A stretch of 64,000 nucleotides of DNA from Mesostigma viride (GCA_009746045.1 RPFO01000580.1:20204-84203); one strand, 5' to 3'; positions 44,591 through 54,631 are shown, numbered from the stretch's first letter. The notes: generated from the letters alone by a model not told the origin. Made by a program: numbers and translations.

Positions 44591-46140
44591 TGAATATATA
44601 TTAAAAATATAATTACTTACAGCAGAGTGAAATCACTCAAACCAAAGCAAACGCCCAGCTATAAACCTATATACAGAGCCATGTCAAAGCTCTATACTAC
44701 GATAAGACCAATGGAAACGCCTAATGCTGAATATATATATGACGTTTGCTTTGGTTTGAGTGATTTCACTCTGCTGTAAGTAATTATATTTTTAATATAT
44801 ATTATAAATATAATTACTTACAGCAGAGTGAAATCACTCAAACCAAAGCAAACGCCCAGCTATAAACCTCTATACAGAGCCATGTAAAAGCTCTATACTA
44901 CGATAAGACCAATGGAAACGCCTAACGGGAGGAACCTAATAGCCCTGCTGCACCGCAAAATCAGCCCGCGTACGGCGGAGCATGATGTCAGCCATGGCCC
45001 GAGTCAGCGCCACCGACAAGCGCTGACGCCAATATGACGTCCAGGTCCGCGCCGACCATGGGGCCCGCTGGCCCTCCAGGTCCAGCCGGTCCTCCCGGAG
45101 CCGGCAACACTCCTTGAAGAAGGCGGAGGTCAGGGGCCCCATGGTCAGGGGCCCCATTTTAATATATATTAAAAATATAATTACTTACAGCAGAGTGAAA
45201 TCACTCAAACCAAAGCAAACGCCCAGCTATAAACCTATATACAGAGCCATGTCAAAGCTCTATACTACGATAAGACCAATGGAAACGCCTAACGGGAGGA
45301 ACCTAATAGCCCTGCTGCACCGCAAAATCAGCCCGCGTACGGCGGAGCATGATGTCAGCCATGGCCCGAGTCAGCGCCACCGACAAGCGCTGACGCCAAT
45401 ATGACGTCCAGGTCCGCGCCGACCATGGGGCCCGCTGGCCCTCCAGGTCCAGCCGATCCTCCCGGAGCCGGCAACACTCCTTGAAGAAGGCGGAGGTCAG
45501 GGGCCCCATGGCCCCAAACTCCTCCAGGACAAAGGGCACCACACGATGGTGCCCGACGTCGCCGTAGGCCAGGAGCTTGGCCCGCTCCGCCCGGTCCGCC
45601 GTGTAACCTGCCGTGAGGGAGGCCCCAGCCACGTGGCTAAGAGCCAAGGGCCGCGCCACCGAAACGTCAATAAGCAGATGCCGGCCACCCCCCTCAAAGT
45701 CCAGCACCACGATGTCAGGCCGGTGGTTGGGGGAATAGAAGGCAGCGCCATCCGCATCCTCGGACCGGATGTTATATATATTCATTGAGAATGATAGATT
45801 ACGGAGGTGAGATAGGCATGCAACATAAGGAAAAAACCGATAACTGGGAGAATAACCCTGAAGAAATTAATAGTAATCTGACACAGACATCCAAGGATCA
45901 CGCCAGCGGCACAAGGTACAACTAACTATACATCACAAAACTACACGCAGCAACAGCGCTGCCGGCCCACCATGCAGGCCTGGAAGGAATCTAGACCGCA
46001 TGGGTCGCGACAAAGTCGGCCCGGGTGCGGCGGAATAACACATCAGCCACGAATATATATTAAAAATATAAATACTTACAGCAGAGTGAAATCACTCAAA
46101 CCAAAGCAAACGCCCAGCTATAAACCTCGAATATATATAT
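44591..46140. repeat. Rearranged tandem and inverted pieces of the same LINE 3' end
   Basis: The block GCAGAGTGAAATCACTCAAACC... followed by TATAAACCT occurs near 44,620, inversely at 44,740-44,790, and again near 44,820, 45,190 and 46,080. Coding pieces of the endonuclease LINE are attached at 44,936-45,157 and 45,303-45,785 (minus). Bases about 45,780-46,040 are the inverse of about 43,050-43,330. Junctions fall in AT-rich TATATATA stretches. The arrangement suggests repeated template switching or break repair, or an assembly problem in a repeat. Confidence 0.75.
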
Positions 46141-46452
46141 AGCCCCTCATTGAGTGATGGGGTCGTGTGGGGTACCGGGGAGCCATTCTTGAGTGATGAT
46201 GGTTGAGTGATAAATTGAGTGATAAAATATTGGATTTCGTAATTATTTACTGAAGCATGTGTCAGTTGTGATTCCAGACCCTTGCCAGTATTGACTCAGA
46301 TTGTAACGTGGCTCATTTCATTGTCAGGCTCGGAGTTGCCACGGCCATTAGAAAGCTATGCCAGGGTTTGATTGATACCAAAGTTGCTAACAATGTCGTA
46401 ATACAACCAAGCAAGTTCGTATCAGATCAGGCAACCCATGAAAGGGGCGTGC
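46141..46452. other. AT-rich boundary with short TTGAGTGAT repeats
   Basis: Within 46,148-46,230 the string GAGTGAT occurs five times. No coding region is visible. This stretch separates the retroelement debris from the virus-like block and may contain the left boundary of the integrated element. Confidence 0.4.
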
Positions 46453-47019
46453 TCAAACGTTAGCTGTGTAGCCTGATTGCTGCGACCCGAATGCGAGGTT
46501 CTGCCTCTTGTTGGCGAAATCGTCCTCGTTATCATTCTCGTCGAGCTCCCGTTTCTTGTCGTTTGACCCGCTCTTGTATGCTGCAAACCCTCTCCTGGCA
46601 TCTGACCACGCGTTGATGAGGGAGAAAGCGGATATTCCGGGCTGGTGCTTCGACTTCTGGAAAGATTTCATGAAATCCTCGACCTTGTCTACGCAATCGG
46701 CGCATTCGTCAAGGCGTTTCCATTCGCACCGTTCTTCGAGCTTCCTCGGCTTGGCTGACCCCTTTTCGTAGACCCATTCGACAAGGACCTTTGGAGTTTT
46801 CCTGTCAACGGCATCGTAAGCAGCATCGTGGACTTTTAGCACCTCGCAGGTCGGCGAGTAATCACCGGCCTCGCCAGATGGTGCGACAATGCCTTCTAGT
46901 TGTTCAGAAAGGCGAGAAAGCTTGTTTTCAATTGCCGTTTGCTTGTCACAAATTTCGTCAAGTGTTTTCCCTATAAACGCAAGCGCTTTCTCACACGGCC
47001 CAGCATTTCGTGACGCCAT
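46453..47019 (-). CDS. Hypothetical protein, 188 aa
   Basis: I do not recognise this protein. Residues about 10-45 could form a short coiled coil (ICDKQTAIENKLSRLSEQLE). The middle is rich in Cys, Glu and Lys (KLEERCEWKRLDECADCVDK). The C-terminal quarter has basic and acidic patches (DKKRELDENDNEDDFANKR) like a nuclear localisation signal. The start ATG at 47,019 has context GCCATGGC on the other strand. It lies downstream of, and in the same direction as, the primase-helicase gene, so it may be the last gene of the viral minus arm. Confidence 0.5.
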   Translation of the reverse strand: MASRNAGPCEKALAFIGKTLDEICDKQTAIENKLSRLSEQLEGIVAPSGEAGDYSPTCEVLKVHDAAYDAVDRKTPKVLVEWVYEKGSAKPRKLEERCEWKRLDECADCVDKVEDFMKSFQKSKHQPGISAFSLINAWSDARRGFAAYKSGSNDKKRELDENDNEDDFANKRQNLAFGSQQSGYTANV

Positions 47020-47271
47020 GGCTATCTGTTAGCATTCACTAGACTGCAGGTTGGTTCATAATGCATTCCGGCCATCATATCAAAATTTTAGCAAGGTCAC
47101 GTTACGTCTGCTTGCATCGACCAGTGCTGCGTGAGTGTCATGCGTTTTGTCAGTGGCTGATGGAGGTATAAGGGCGGTGGTAAACTTGGCTTGTATCCCC
47201 GGTACCGGCGCGGCGCTTGGCTGGCAGCGAAAAACACAAGGTCTCTTCAACGTGCGAGGTGTGTGTGTGTG

Positions 47272-47336
47272 AATAGGCAAAATTGCTCAGAGATTTTAAA
47301 GGTAGTTCTATACTTATCTGAGCAATTTTGCCTATT
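47272..47336. other. Perfect 20-bp inverted repeat with 25-base spacer
   Basis: AATAGGCAAAATTGCTCAGA at 47,272-47,291 is the exact inverse of 47,317-47,336. It sits in the 0.48-kb gap between two minus-strand genes. Possible roles are a replication origin, transcription end or a mark of the element boundary. A (GT)n run precedes it directly. Confidence 0.75.
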
Positions 47337-47496
47337 CTGACAGAACCATCAACCATCACCACAACCACGCCACACAACAAACACACGCCTCTAAAAAACC
47401 CTGCACCGTCGCATGAGAGGAGCGGGATGGCTTTTGGTGTCACAGCAACACAAAATATCTAATACTATACCACGAGACGCGGCGTGATGGGTCTAT

Positions 47497-50400
47497 CTAT
47501 CTGAAATGATAGCCCTCGTCCATGCTTCCATGCGTCTCGTCCTGGTGGCGGAGTGATGCTAGTTCGGCCTCGTTGCCCCACCAGCCAGGCTGATACCTCT
47601 CGCAGAAGTCGAGGACACCAGCCTTTGATATTTCTAGGTCCTGCTCCTTCATATGGTACATCCGCGTGCCGCCTGCTGAAATGTTGAGTGTGCTAGCGAG
47701 TAGGGTGTTAATAAGGCTCGAACACTGAGCAAAACTCAGCGTCCCGCCAGCCCCCTTTGCCCTCCTCTGATACCCAAACACCGCGCGCATGAATGTTTGA
47801 CTCCCCATGATCTCGCGATCGATCCTATTCCCAATCTCGATCGCCTTGTCGCGAGGGATCGTCATGGTCCTGGCACTCTCGCGATCTAGGACGAACTCCT
47901 CTATCCCACTGCCCTTTAATAGATGTAGAGCAACCGCGAGAGTCTTCGCGTCACGGCCTGTTTTGTATTCACTGAGGTCAAAGAGCGAATGAGTCTTCCT
48001 CATTGCCTCAAGGACGTTCGCAAGGTACCCATCCTTGCCCAGTTCTGTCGCTCGCGAGTGCTGCCGGACAGCTCGGTAAACCGTCCGGCATTTATCCTTC
48101 TCGAGGAGCCCGGCAAGTTCCTCATCTCTACGTTCTCGCGGGATCTGGTAACTGAATTCCACGAGCTCGTAGACGTTCTTCAGCCTCTTCTCGAATGCTG
48201 TAAGAATCTCGCCTGCGTCACATCGATCCTTCAGTGCGACGTATTCTTCGTGCTCCATGATATAAACGGCACGCCCCTCGTCAGTGTCCTCTCGCTTTGG
48301 TAGTGGTGGGGCGTCGGTGTGATCCACCTTCTCGTCCGCCCTTTCCATCTTTACGTCATAATCCTCTGCTAGCATCCTGATCAGATTCGGCTTGAAGTGG
48401 CTGCGAGAAACTGCCACGTCCTGCAGGTTGCGACAGAAGAGGTTGAGGAGTGGCGAGCTTGGGTCGAATTTCCTCTTACCATCTTCACCCCACGAAGCAA
48501 TCACATCGGCGTTGTCCTTCGCCATCAGGTTCAGAAACTTGGCCTCTGTGTCGACCGTCGTCTTTTTTATCTGGTCAAAGTTGGTGTCAAGCCTCGACAG
48601 AGGTGTAGTAGAGTCTCGATAGATGATTGTCATCTCCCCCTTGCACAGGTGACGGACACGGAACATCTGTTGCAGCATGGTCGTGTATTCGGCGTATCCT
48701 GGGGCGTTGATAAAACCAGCCACCATGCTGTCGAAAGTGTGCATAGTATACGAGACTCCGACGGTGATGGTCGGCGAAATAATGAGAAAGTCGAGATCAG
48801 CCCATGCCGAATTAGCGCCGCTTTCTAGATCCTTTTTTGGCGTGTCCTTGGTGTACGATTTCCACTTCTTTGTGGACAAAATGTCCTTCAAGCCCTCGCA
48901 TACGGCCGGAACAGCCCACGCCGCGGACATTGGACAGAACAGCTTCTCCCCGGCATGCAACCGCCTCTTGCACTCAGCAACAATCTCCGCAACAAAGACC
49001 GCTTTCCAACACTTCTTAGAATCGATGTCGACCCACTTCAACACGCGATTAGTAGGGCGCTTAAACGTGTTCATAGATGCCCTGATCCCGTCAACTGGTC
49101 GGTAGTGCGCGATGTAATTGTAGACCTTCGCTGTAATGGTCGCGTCAAGCGCTATAAGCACCTTGGCGCGCTCCAAGATCTCGATAAGACGCACAATGAC
49201 CTCTCGCTTGTTCTTGAGATGGAGACCCGATAGCGCTGTCAATGTGTTGTAAATCTCGTCCATGATCACGACGTCAAAACTCGAGCTGGCGAGACGAAGG
49301 ATGGAGTTCAGAACGATGAGCACGCGGTCGTCCTTGATATACCCTCCGCGATTGTCCAGATAGTGGCGGAACCGCGGGTCTTGGGAGAGGATCCGGAACG
49401 CGGAATCCTCCCAGACGATACACTTCCCCACCTCGCCGAGTGCCTTATAATTACGGTCCTCTTCCTTCGAGAGACTGATGTTGGCGACGATGCACAGTAT
49501 GCGAACATCAGGGATCCTGCGGACAAGCTCGTTCACCATCTCTCGGACACGTTCTGATTTTCCAGTCCCACAGTTCGACTGGACAAAGTGGGTGACTTTG
49601 TGACCCTTGTCGCGGCCTCTGATAACCTCGACCAGACCGTCGACGTCAAAAGGCTTGATCTTCTCTGTGCAGTACGTCTCGCCAAACGGGACACTCTCCG
49701 CGACGAACTCGCGCCTGTCCATGATACACTCCGCGTGCTTGGGGCCCTTCTTCCAACACGAGTAGGTGACCCTTCCGTCCGAGTACTCGCACACCCTCGG
49801 GCCGTGACCAGCGCTCTTATGGGGGCGGTCCTTCTTGCACACGATACAGGGCACTTCTGGGTCGACGGTCCAGCGGGACATGTAGTATGTCCGGCCGTCC
49901 TCCCCGGCGTGCTCCTCGACATTGATGATCCGACTACCCGGCGAAACCTTCGCCATTGCCTCGATTGACCTCGCGATTTGCTCGCTGCCCGCCCCGTGCC
50001 CGCGAGGACTATACTGGGACGCCTTTTTGCGTTCCGAGCCTTTCTGGGCGTACCACGAAGCCGGAGCGCTTACTATCTCGGCGTCGTCGAGATTGTTCGT
50101 GGGGTAGACGATGGCCGAGTGTTCGCGAACGTCGTCAGACCCCTCGCATATCCTGAGACTCGCGAGAGGGTCTGTCTCCCCGAGTTTGTGCATTCCGACG
50201 GCTCTGAAGCACCAGTCCTTACCATAGATGTGATCATCGACCATTAACTGGACCTCCTTGTCGTCGTAGTATTCGCCGGGGTTAGCCAACATCTCTTCAA
50301 TGTTTTGCTCCATGTACGCCGAAGCGTGCTCGGTGCTTAGAAGCATATTGGCGTCAACGTAGAGCGACGAATCGGGGTCTAACAAATGCTCGCGGATGTA

Positions 50401-50943
50401 GCGAGTGAATGTCTGACACCAATACTGTCTCGCGTCGATGTCAGCCAGTGCCAGCCCGCGGACAACGATATGATACGAAATCTTGAGGAAACCATCCTTC
50501 TCGCGTGTCGCTGTCGAGACGTTATATTGGAACCGTTCTGGCTCGATCCCTAGAACATCGAACACGTACGCATCGTGAAGTCGCTTGAAATGGCGCGGGT
50601 AGTTGATACGCTCGCAATCCCTTCCCACGCGGTCGTCGAGATCGACGTATGCCCACGACGGCTGGTCGGGGCGGATGATCTCGTTCAGTGTCTGAGTCCG
50701 GACATTTCGCGTGCATTCCTCGCGAATTGCCGCGAATTCTTCAGCGTCTCGGTAGTGTGTGTACTCTTTCGGTCCGCGCCCGATATCCCGGGCAGCAATG
50801 TAGGAATGCCCGGCCTCGTTTGCGGCCTCGATGCAGCGGTCCTTCGGCCCCTTGCCGTCGACCCTCGACCCACCAAACCACGTTCGACCGTGGACGGTTC
50901 TGGTCAATTTCGCTCCAGTGTAGACGGACGCGGTCATGATCAA
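47497..50943 (-). CDS. Primase fused to UL9-like superfamily 2 helicase, 1,148 aa
   Basis: This is the replication protein of the virus-like element. The N-terminal part (about residues 85-260) resembles an archaeo-eukaryotic primase of the herpesvirus UL52/PrimPol kind: SWAYVDLDD (metal-binding Asp pair), KISYHIVV (S-x-H) and KDWCFRAVGMHKLG. A zinc-binding module follows (CIVCKKDRPH ... CWKKGPKHAEC). The helicase part has Walker A SNCGTGKS, Walker B VVIMDE, DATIT, and ISPTITVGVSY with QQMFRVRH near the end. This order matches the herpesvirus origin-binding protein family. It would unwind DNA and make primers during genome copying. The frame is open throughout. The usual D5-type helicase of many related viruses is not seen. 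Confidence 0.8.
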   Translation of the reverse strand: MIMTASVYTGAKLTRTVHGRTWFGGSRVDGKGPKDRCIEAANEAGHSYIAARDIGRGPKEYTHYRDAEEFAAIREECTRNVRTQTLNEIIRPDQPSWAYVDLDDRVGRDCERINYPRHFKRLHDAYVFDVLGIEPERFQYNVSTATREKDGFLKISYHIVVRGLALADIDARQYWCQTFTRYIREHLLDPDSSLYVDANMLLSTEHASAYMEQNIEEMLANPGEYYDDKEVQLMVDDHIYGKDWCFRAVGMHKLGETDPLASLRICEGSDDVREHSAIVYPTNNLDDAEIVSAPASWYAQKGSERKKASQYSPRGHGAGSEQIARSIEAMAKVSPGSRIINVEEHAGEDGRTYYMSRWTVDPEVPCIVCKKDRPHKSAGHGPRVCEYSDGRVTYSCWKKGPKHAECIMDRREFVAESVPFGETYCTEKIKPFDVDGLVEVIRGRDKGHKVTHFVQSNCGTGKSERVREMVNELVRRIPDVRILCIVANISLSKEEDRNYKALGEVGKCIVWEDSAFRILSQDPRFRHYLDNRGGYIKDDRVLIVLNSILRLASSSFDVVIMDEIYNTLTALSGLHLKNKREVIVRLIEILERAKVLIALDATITAKVYNYIAHYRPVDGIRASMNTFKRPTNRVLKWVDIDSKKCWKAVFVAEIVAECKRRLHAGEKLFCPMSAAWAVPAVCEGLKDILSTKKWKSYTKDTPKKDLESGANSAWADLDFLIISPTITVGVSYTMHTFDSMVAGFINAPGYAEYTTMLQQMFRVRHLCKGEMTIIYRDSTTPLSRLDTNFDQIKKTTVDTEAKFLNLMAKDNADVIASWGEDGKRKFDPSSPLLNLFCRNLQDVAVSRSHFKPNLIRMLAEDYDVKMERADEKVDHTDAPPLPKREDTDEGRAVYIMEHEEYVALKDRCDAGEILTAFEKRLKNVYELVEFSYQIPRERRDEELAGLLEKDKCRTVYRAVRQHSRATELGKDGYLANVLEAMRKTHSLFDLSEYKTGRDAKTLAVALHLLKGSGIEEFVLDRESARTMTIPRDKAIEIGNRIDREIMGSQTFMRAVFGYQRRAKGAGGTLSFAQCSSLINTLLASTLNISAGGTRMYHMKEQDLEISKAGVLDFCERYQPGWWGNEAELASLRHQDETHGSMDEGYHFR

Positions 50944-51132
50944 AGATGTATACCTGTAGCTTAGATTTTTTTTTTCTGGCCGAAACGAGACTGGTTTTTT
51001 TTTCTGATTGGAAGGAAGTGGATTTTATTAATCAATAATACAATTCAACTCTCTCGATAGCCGAAAAAACCCGGGACTTTTATACGTAGTATAAAAGGGC
51101 GACAAACAATTTTCAGATAGCGACAGAATCAA
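50944..51132. promoter_or_regulatory. Upstream region of the primase-helicase gene
   Basis: This AT-rich gap contains runs of T at 50,967-50,977 and 50,995-51,003 and TCTAAGC on the minus strand just upstream of the primase start. It also has ACTTTTATACGTAGTATAAAAGGG, a partial inverted repeat (CTTTTATAC/GTATAAAAG) that resembles paired TATA boxes. Confidence 0.45.
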
Positions 51133-52387
51133 TCAAACGTCTTCATCGTCCATCTTTCTTGCTTTCTCCAGAGTCGCGGGATCCAATTGATCGTTCCGCT
51201 CATACCGGATCGCCATCGCCGGGGAATGTGCCATGCCCCTTGCATATTTGATCCGTTCTGCGGACGTCGCTCTTTTCACGAACGCCGTGACGAACGCCCG
51301 CCGAGTGTTGAGGATTCCGTGATAAGTCGCGCGGTATCGCTCGCCAAACGCGGATTTGCTGATATGTCCCCGTCCTCTGCCGGCCGGGAATAACCATTTC
51401 CCGTTCGTCGAGCGGGCTTTGAGGATTTCCCGGAACGCTTTCATCGACGGCGGGACGACGAAATCGATCGGCCGAGGTCTTTCGCCGTCTTGTGGTGTCG
51501 AATACGAACCGGTTCTCGGGGACGATGAACGCGTTCTCATGTGGTCCTATCTCGCTCTCATCGTTTACGAATTGACATCGTGAAGTTGTACCGAGTGGGG
51601 GAGATTCTTTCCGCTGAGGTAAGGTACCCCATCAATTTTCATCGCTGTTTGGGTCTGCGATGGACTGTGGATCGATTGGAGCGTCTTGAAATCGTGAGCT
51701 GGAGGCACATTCTCGCTGACGTACGCGTCGATGGTCAGTCGCCCTTCCTGTTCAACTGCCTGCTGGTTTTTATAGGCCTCGACGACAGTTGCCGGGAGCT
51801 GGCGAGACGATGGGAAGATTTTGTTTATTCCGTTTATTGCAGCCGAGAGATTAGCGCGGGCCGTTCTTGCTCCTGTCGCGTCTCCCTTCTTCATGTTCTG
51901 AATCGTCGTGATGACCTTATCGACGTCCAGGAGACACGTGACGGGCTCTGTCCGGCTGCATCCAAGAGCGTCTAGGATCTGTCCAACGCGACCAACGTAC
52001 TGCTTAATCGTCGACACCGTCGCTCCTTTCGCCGTCTTAATGACCCTGTCTCCTTGCACGGTAGCTACGGGCTGGTTCTCCGGCCTGACTTGCTGGGCGG
52101 TCTCCATGACCTCGGAGAGGCTCCATAGCTTGCTCGTGGGTGCTCGCGAGACCGGGCGAGTGTCCGCGGACTTACAATCCTTCTCGGGGAGGTCCGCGTT
52201 CTTCCGGATCAGCTTTACCTCGTCGCAGTCTGTCCCGTGCTTCTGGAGCCATTTCTCGGTAGGCATCCAAGCGTCTTTCTTGGCCATCGCGCGCATCACT
52301 GGAAGCTGCACGGTCCGGGTGTTTCTGCCGGTATCTAGCCTGTGCTTCTCGTCGCATGCGGAGTTCGTCCGCTGTCCTTGAAACCAT
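51133..52387 (-). pseudogene. Tyrosine recombinase (integrase), frame-broken
   Basis: Tyrosine recombinases insert circular or linear DNA at short attachment sites. The N-terminal part starts at 52,387 (MVSRTADELRMRREAQARYR) and changes frame near 52,305. Residues of the frame 52,311-51,565 include STIKQYVGRVGQILDALGCS and LSAAINGINKIF, which look like the SAM-like core-binding domain. After a stop at 51,565 another frame carries NAFIVPENRFVFD. The last frame (51,540-51,133) has TRRAFVTAF, MAHSPAMAIRYER, which provides the conserved Arg, His and catalytic Tyr neighbourhood of the C-terminal domain. At least three frame changes separate these parts. The recombinase explains how the element entered the host chromosome. 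Confidence 0.65.
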
Positions 52388-52467
52388 GAGACTCGTATAT
52401 CCTTATGCAGAGAAATTAATTCGAGTGTGAACGAGCGTTTATTACAAAAAATGATAAATAGGTCGTT
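52388..52467. promoter_or_regulatory. AT-rich spacer between recombinase and AT-hook genes
   Basis: A short AT-rich gap that includes GAAATTAATTC and A runs. It should hold the upstream signals of the recombinase gene. The next 130 bases to the left of the AT-hook coding region hold a 7-bp hairpin at 52,535-52,551 (ACCGACC/GGTCGGT). Confidence 0.4.
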
Positions 52468-52998
52468 TTATTGCAAAAAAGTACGATTTACTTGCTTCCA
52501 CCGGGATTCGAACCCGCGTCTTCGCTTCGGAGGAACCGACCTTCGGTCGGTGGGACACTCCCTGGTTAGGTAACTTCGATAGCTTCCGCGGCCGCTAGAG
52601 CGGAATTCCACGGAAATTTCCACATATAAACGATTATTACAGTTTCGACTTCTTCGGCCTGCCCCATGGTCGTGTCGGCCTGTCGCGGGGTCGATGTTAT
52701 GAGTCCGTGGCTTCGTGTCTTTCGACCCAGCCGGTCTCCCGCGTTTCTTAGGGGTATGAGGAACTTTTTCCTTTTTAATTTTCGGTGCCCGGGGAGATTT
52801 TGGCGGAGGAGGAGGATTTCTCGGCTTTCGTTTGGACGCGATGATGGACATCAATTTCTGTCGACATTCGTGCCCGATTCCGGTGTGTGTCGGCGGGAGC
52901 TCGCCGTCATATCCACACTCTCGCACGAACGCCGCCAACCTCTCGTGAGTCTTCGAGGAGACCCTGGCCCCGGTCAAGTAACGAACGAGCGTCGACAC
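52468..52998 (-). pseudogene. Basic AT-hook-like protein, probable frame change near its end
   Basis: The N-terminal 60 residues look folded (MSTLVRYLTGARVSSKTHER). A proline-rich basic linker (NPPPPPKSPRAPKIKKEK) follows, then KKRGRPAGSKDTKPR, an AT-hook core (RGRP) that binds the minor groove of AT-rich DNA. The open frame runs to 52,468, but after about 52,665 the adjacent frame gives WGRPKKSKL and then a stop at about 52,638, a better ending with a second hook-like GRPKK. I think that is the real C-terminus and that one base has changed. It may bind viral DNA or regulate transcription. Confidence 0.5.
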
Positions 52999-53164
52999 GT
53001 TAAGGATGAGCTCTCGCCTATCAAGCCTGCGCTGGTACGAACTCTTCGGGGCGCTTTCTCCTCGATCCGGATGGATGGGAGAGATGGCGAAGACTCGTGG
53101 AAAGCATTAGGGTAAGCCTGCTTCAGATCCATTCGCGTGTATATAATAGAACACAGATTATTTT
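52999..53164. other. Short spacer, no gene
   Basis: About 165 bases between the ATPase end and the AT-hook gene start. No recognisable coding sequence. It should hold upstream signals of the AT-hook gene. Confidence 0.35.
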
Positions 53165-54038
53165 TTGATCACGAGGAAGTGGTCGAAATTTTCCGGTATC
53201 GTTTCTCGTCGTTCGGTTCGTCGTTGTCGACGGCAAGGAAATCATGAGGCGAGTCTTTCGTCGCATATTCCCACAGCGCAAGGAAATCCTCGGGCGATGT
53301 GTGTCCTGAGCTTTCCTCAGCAATCTGTCGCGAGGCTCGCCGGTCCTTCGTACGAAACAAGACGAGGAAAGAGACGTTCGCGCGCACTGACCGGGGAACC
53401 CCGGCGCTCGAGAACGATTGGTTCACATAGACCATCGATGTCAGCAGATGGCGATGTTTGAACGCGAAACTCGCGACAGGCCCTTTCGAATCCTGGCGAT
53501 AGTTTTGACCCAGCCATGTCATCTATCAAAATGACGGACGAGGGAGGACCGTACCTGAATCGCGTCTCGGGCTCTTTGAATTGGAGTCTGTCGAGGGTCA
53601 GGTACATATTGAGGTCCATGTGGTCCTCGCTTTTGTCGCCATCCAAGAAGTCCTTCTTGAATTTCTCCCATACAGCCATGTCGCGTTGGTACTCTTCGTA
53701 CCCGTCAGGTCCTTCTTGATGTCCGCCACCATTATATTGAAGTCGTTGTCTGTGTACGTTTCCATGGACATTACGGGTGTCGGCAGGAGCTTATACTTCG
53801 GCTCTGTTGTCGCGGATCCCGAGATGAGGTATAGTTTATCAAAGCTATGGGCATCAAAATACGCCTTTAGCATGTTGATAGCTGAGGTGGTCTTCCCAGT
53901 CCCGCGCATACCCACGAACGAGGCGATAAAGTGCAATCGTGGTGCGTTGGCCGGGACCTGGCGAGCTTTTGCATATCTGACCTTCAAATCCTTATTCGCA
54001 AGTGGGGTCTCTATATGGATGCTATGAATGACCGTCAT
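53165..54038 (-). pseudogene. Genome-packaging ATPase (FtsK/HerA, A32-like), two frame changes
   Basis: The enzyme pumps viral DNA into the capsid. The first frame (from 54,038) has FVGMRGTGKTTSAINML, Walker A, then LYLISGSA. The second frame has KKDFLDGDKSED and SSVILIDDM, the Walker B strand with its Asp pair. The third has FKHRHLLTSMVYVNQSF, with the Gln of the sensor motif, and VRANVSFLVLFRTKD. This order and the KHRH signature are those of the A32-type ATPases of double-jelly-roll viruses. The frame changes lie near 53,715 and 53,510. The coding order is otherwise complete, so the gene was lost recently or the assembly has two indels. Confidence 0.8.
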
Positions 54039-54059
54039 TTTATTACAATAGGATAGATT

Positions 54060-54512
54060 TTAATCATCGTTTAAGCTGGCTAGTAATTGCGCGCGGATTG
54101 CGAGCATCTTCTGCTCATACGGCGTAGTTGTCCGCACGTCCGGCAGTGGATTCGCGGCCCGTTGACGCTCCTCTTCCTCGACCTCGGCCTTCGGCTTTCT
54201 CCCGCGACGTGGGCGAGGCGTTTCCGAGGGAGTTGCCGCGACTTCTTCGGCGGCCAACAGGCGTTCGATTCGATATTTGTTCTTCTTTTCCTCGAGTTCG
54301 AGCTCGACCAGACGCTGTCGTTGTATCTCGAGTTCCTTCTCCAGAACCTTTCGCTTGGTAATCTCCGCTTCTCGCTCCTCCTGTCGCTTCTTCGCCCGCT
54401 CTTCGTTCCGTTTCTGCATGTACGGCCGCATCTTCTCGCGGAGTGCCGCACGCTGCTCTTCCGTCAATCGCTTGCCTCTCGGGCCTTTCGGCGGGTGAGG
54501 CGGGATGTACAC
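54060..54512 (-). CDS. Coiled-coil protein with AT-hook-like tail, 150 aa
   Basis: The N-terminus (MYIPPHPPKGPRGKRLTEEQ) is basic. Residues about 25-85 form a long charged helix (QEEREAEITKRKVLEKELEI, then QRQRLVELELEEKKNK), almost certainly a coiled coil. Residues about 95-110 (PRPRRGRKPKAEVE) contain an AT-hook-like RGRKP. I do not know a family. It is the first minus-strand gene left of the divergent promoter region. A role as a scaffold or DNA-bridging protein is only a guess. Confidence 0.55.
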   Translation of the reverse strand: MYIPPHPPKGPRGKRLTEEQRAALREKMRPYMQKRNEERAKKRQEEREAEITKRKVLEKELEIQRQRLVELELEEKKNKYRIERLLAAEEVAATPSETPRPRRGRKPKAEVEEEERQRAANPLPDVRTTTPYEQKMLAIRAQLLASLNDD

Positions 54513-54631
54513 TGTATTGGGGTTTCCTGCTGTGGCGCGGGATCTTCCTCGACGTCGACAGAGGTCTTGGGCGAATCCGGAGCTTCGGGAACCTGGTCCA
54601 TGGGTGCTATACTTTTAATCTTAGATAATTC
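54513..54631. promoter_or_regulatory. Divergent promoter region between the two arms
   Basis: This is the only place where the minus arm and plus arm point away from each other. It is GC-rich on the left; on the right it has CTATACTTTTAATCTTAGATAATTC just before the plus-arm start. That AT-rich TTAGATA/TATCTAA motif resembles the one in front of the major capsid gene. Confidence 0.5.

Noticed and set aside
47150-47443. 97-codon minus-strand frame over the palindrome
   Set aside because: It reads through the inverted repeat and a (GT)n run and has low-complexity composition.
52490-52600. Complete tRNA gene on the minus strand
   Set aside because: The T-arm is perfect, but I cannot form a D-arm or an acceptor stem, and the base before the would-be anticodon is not T.
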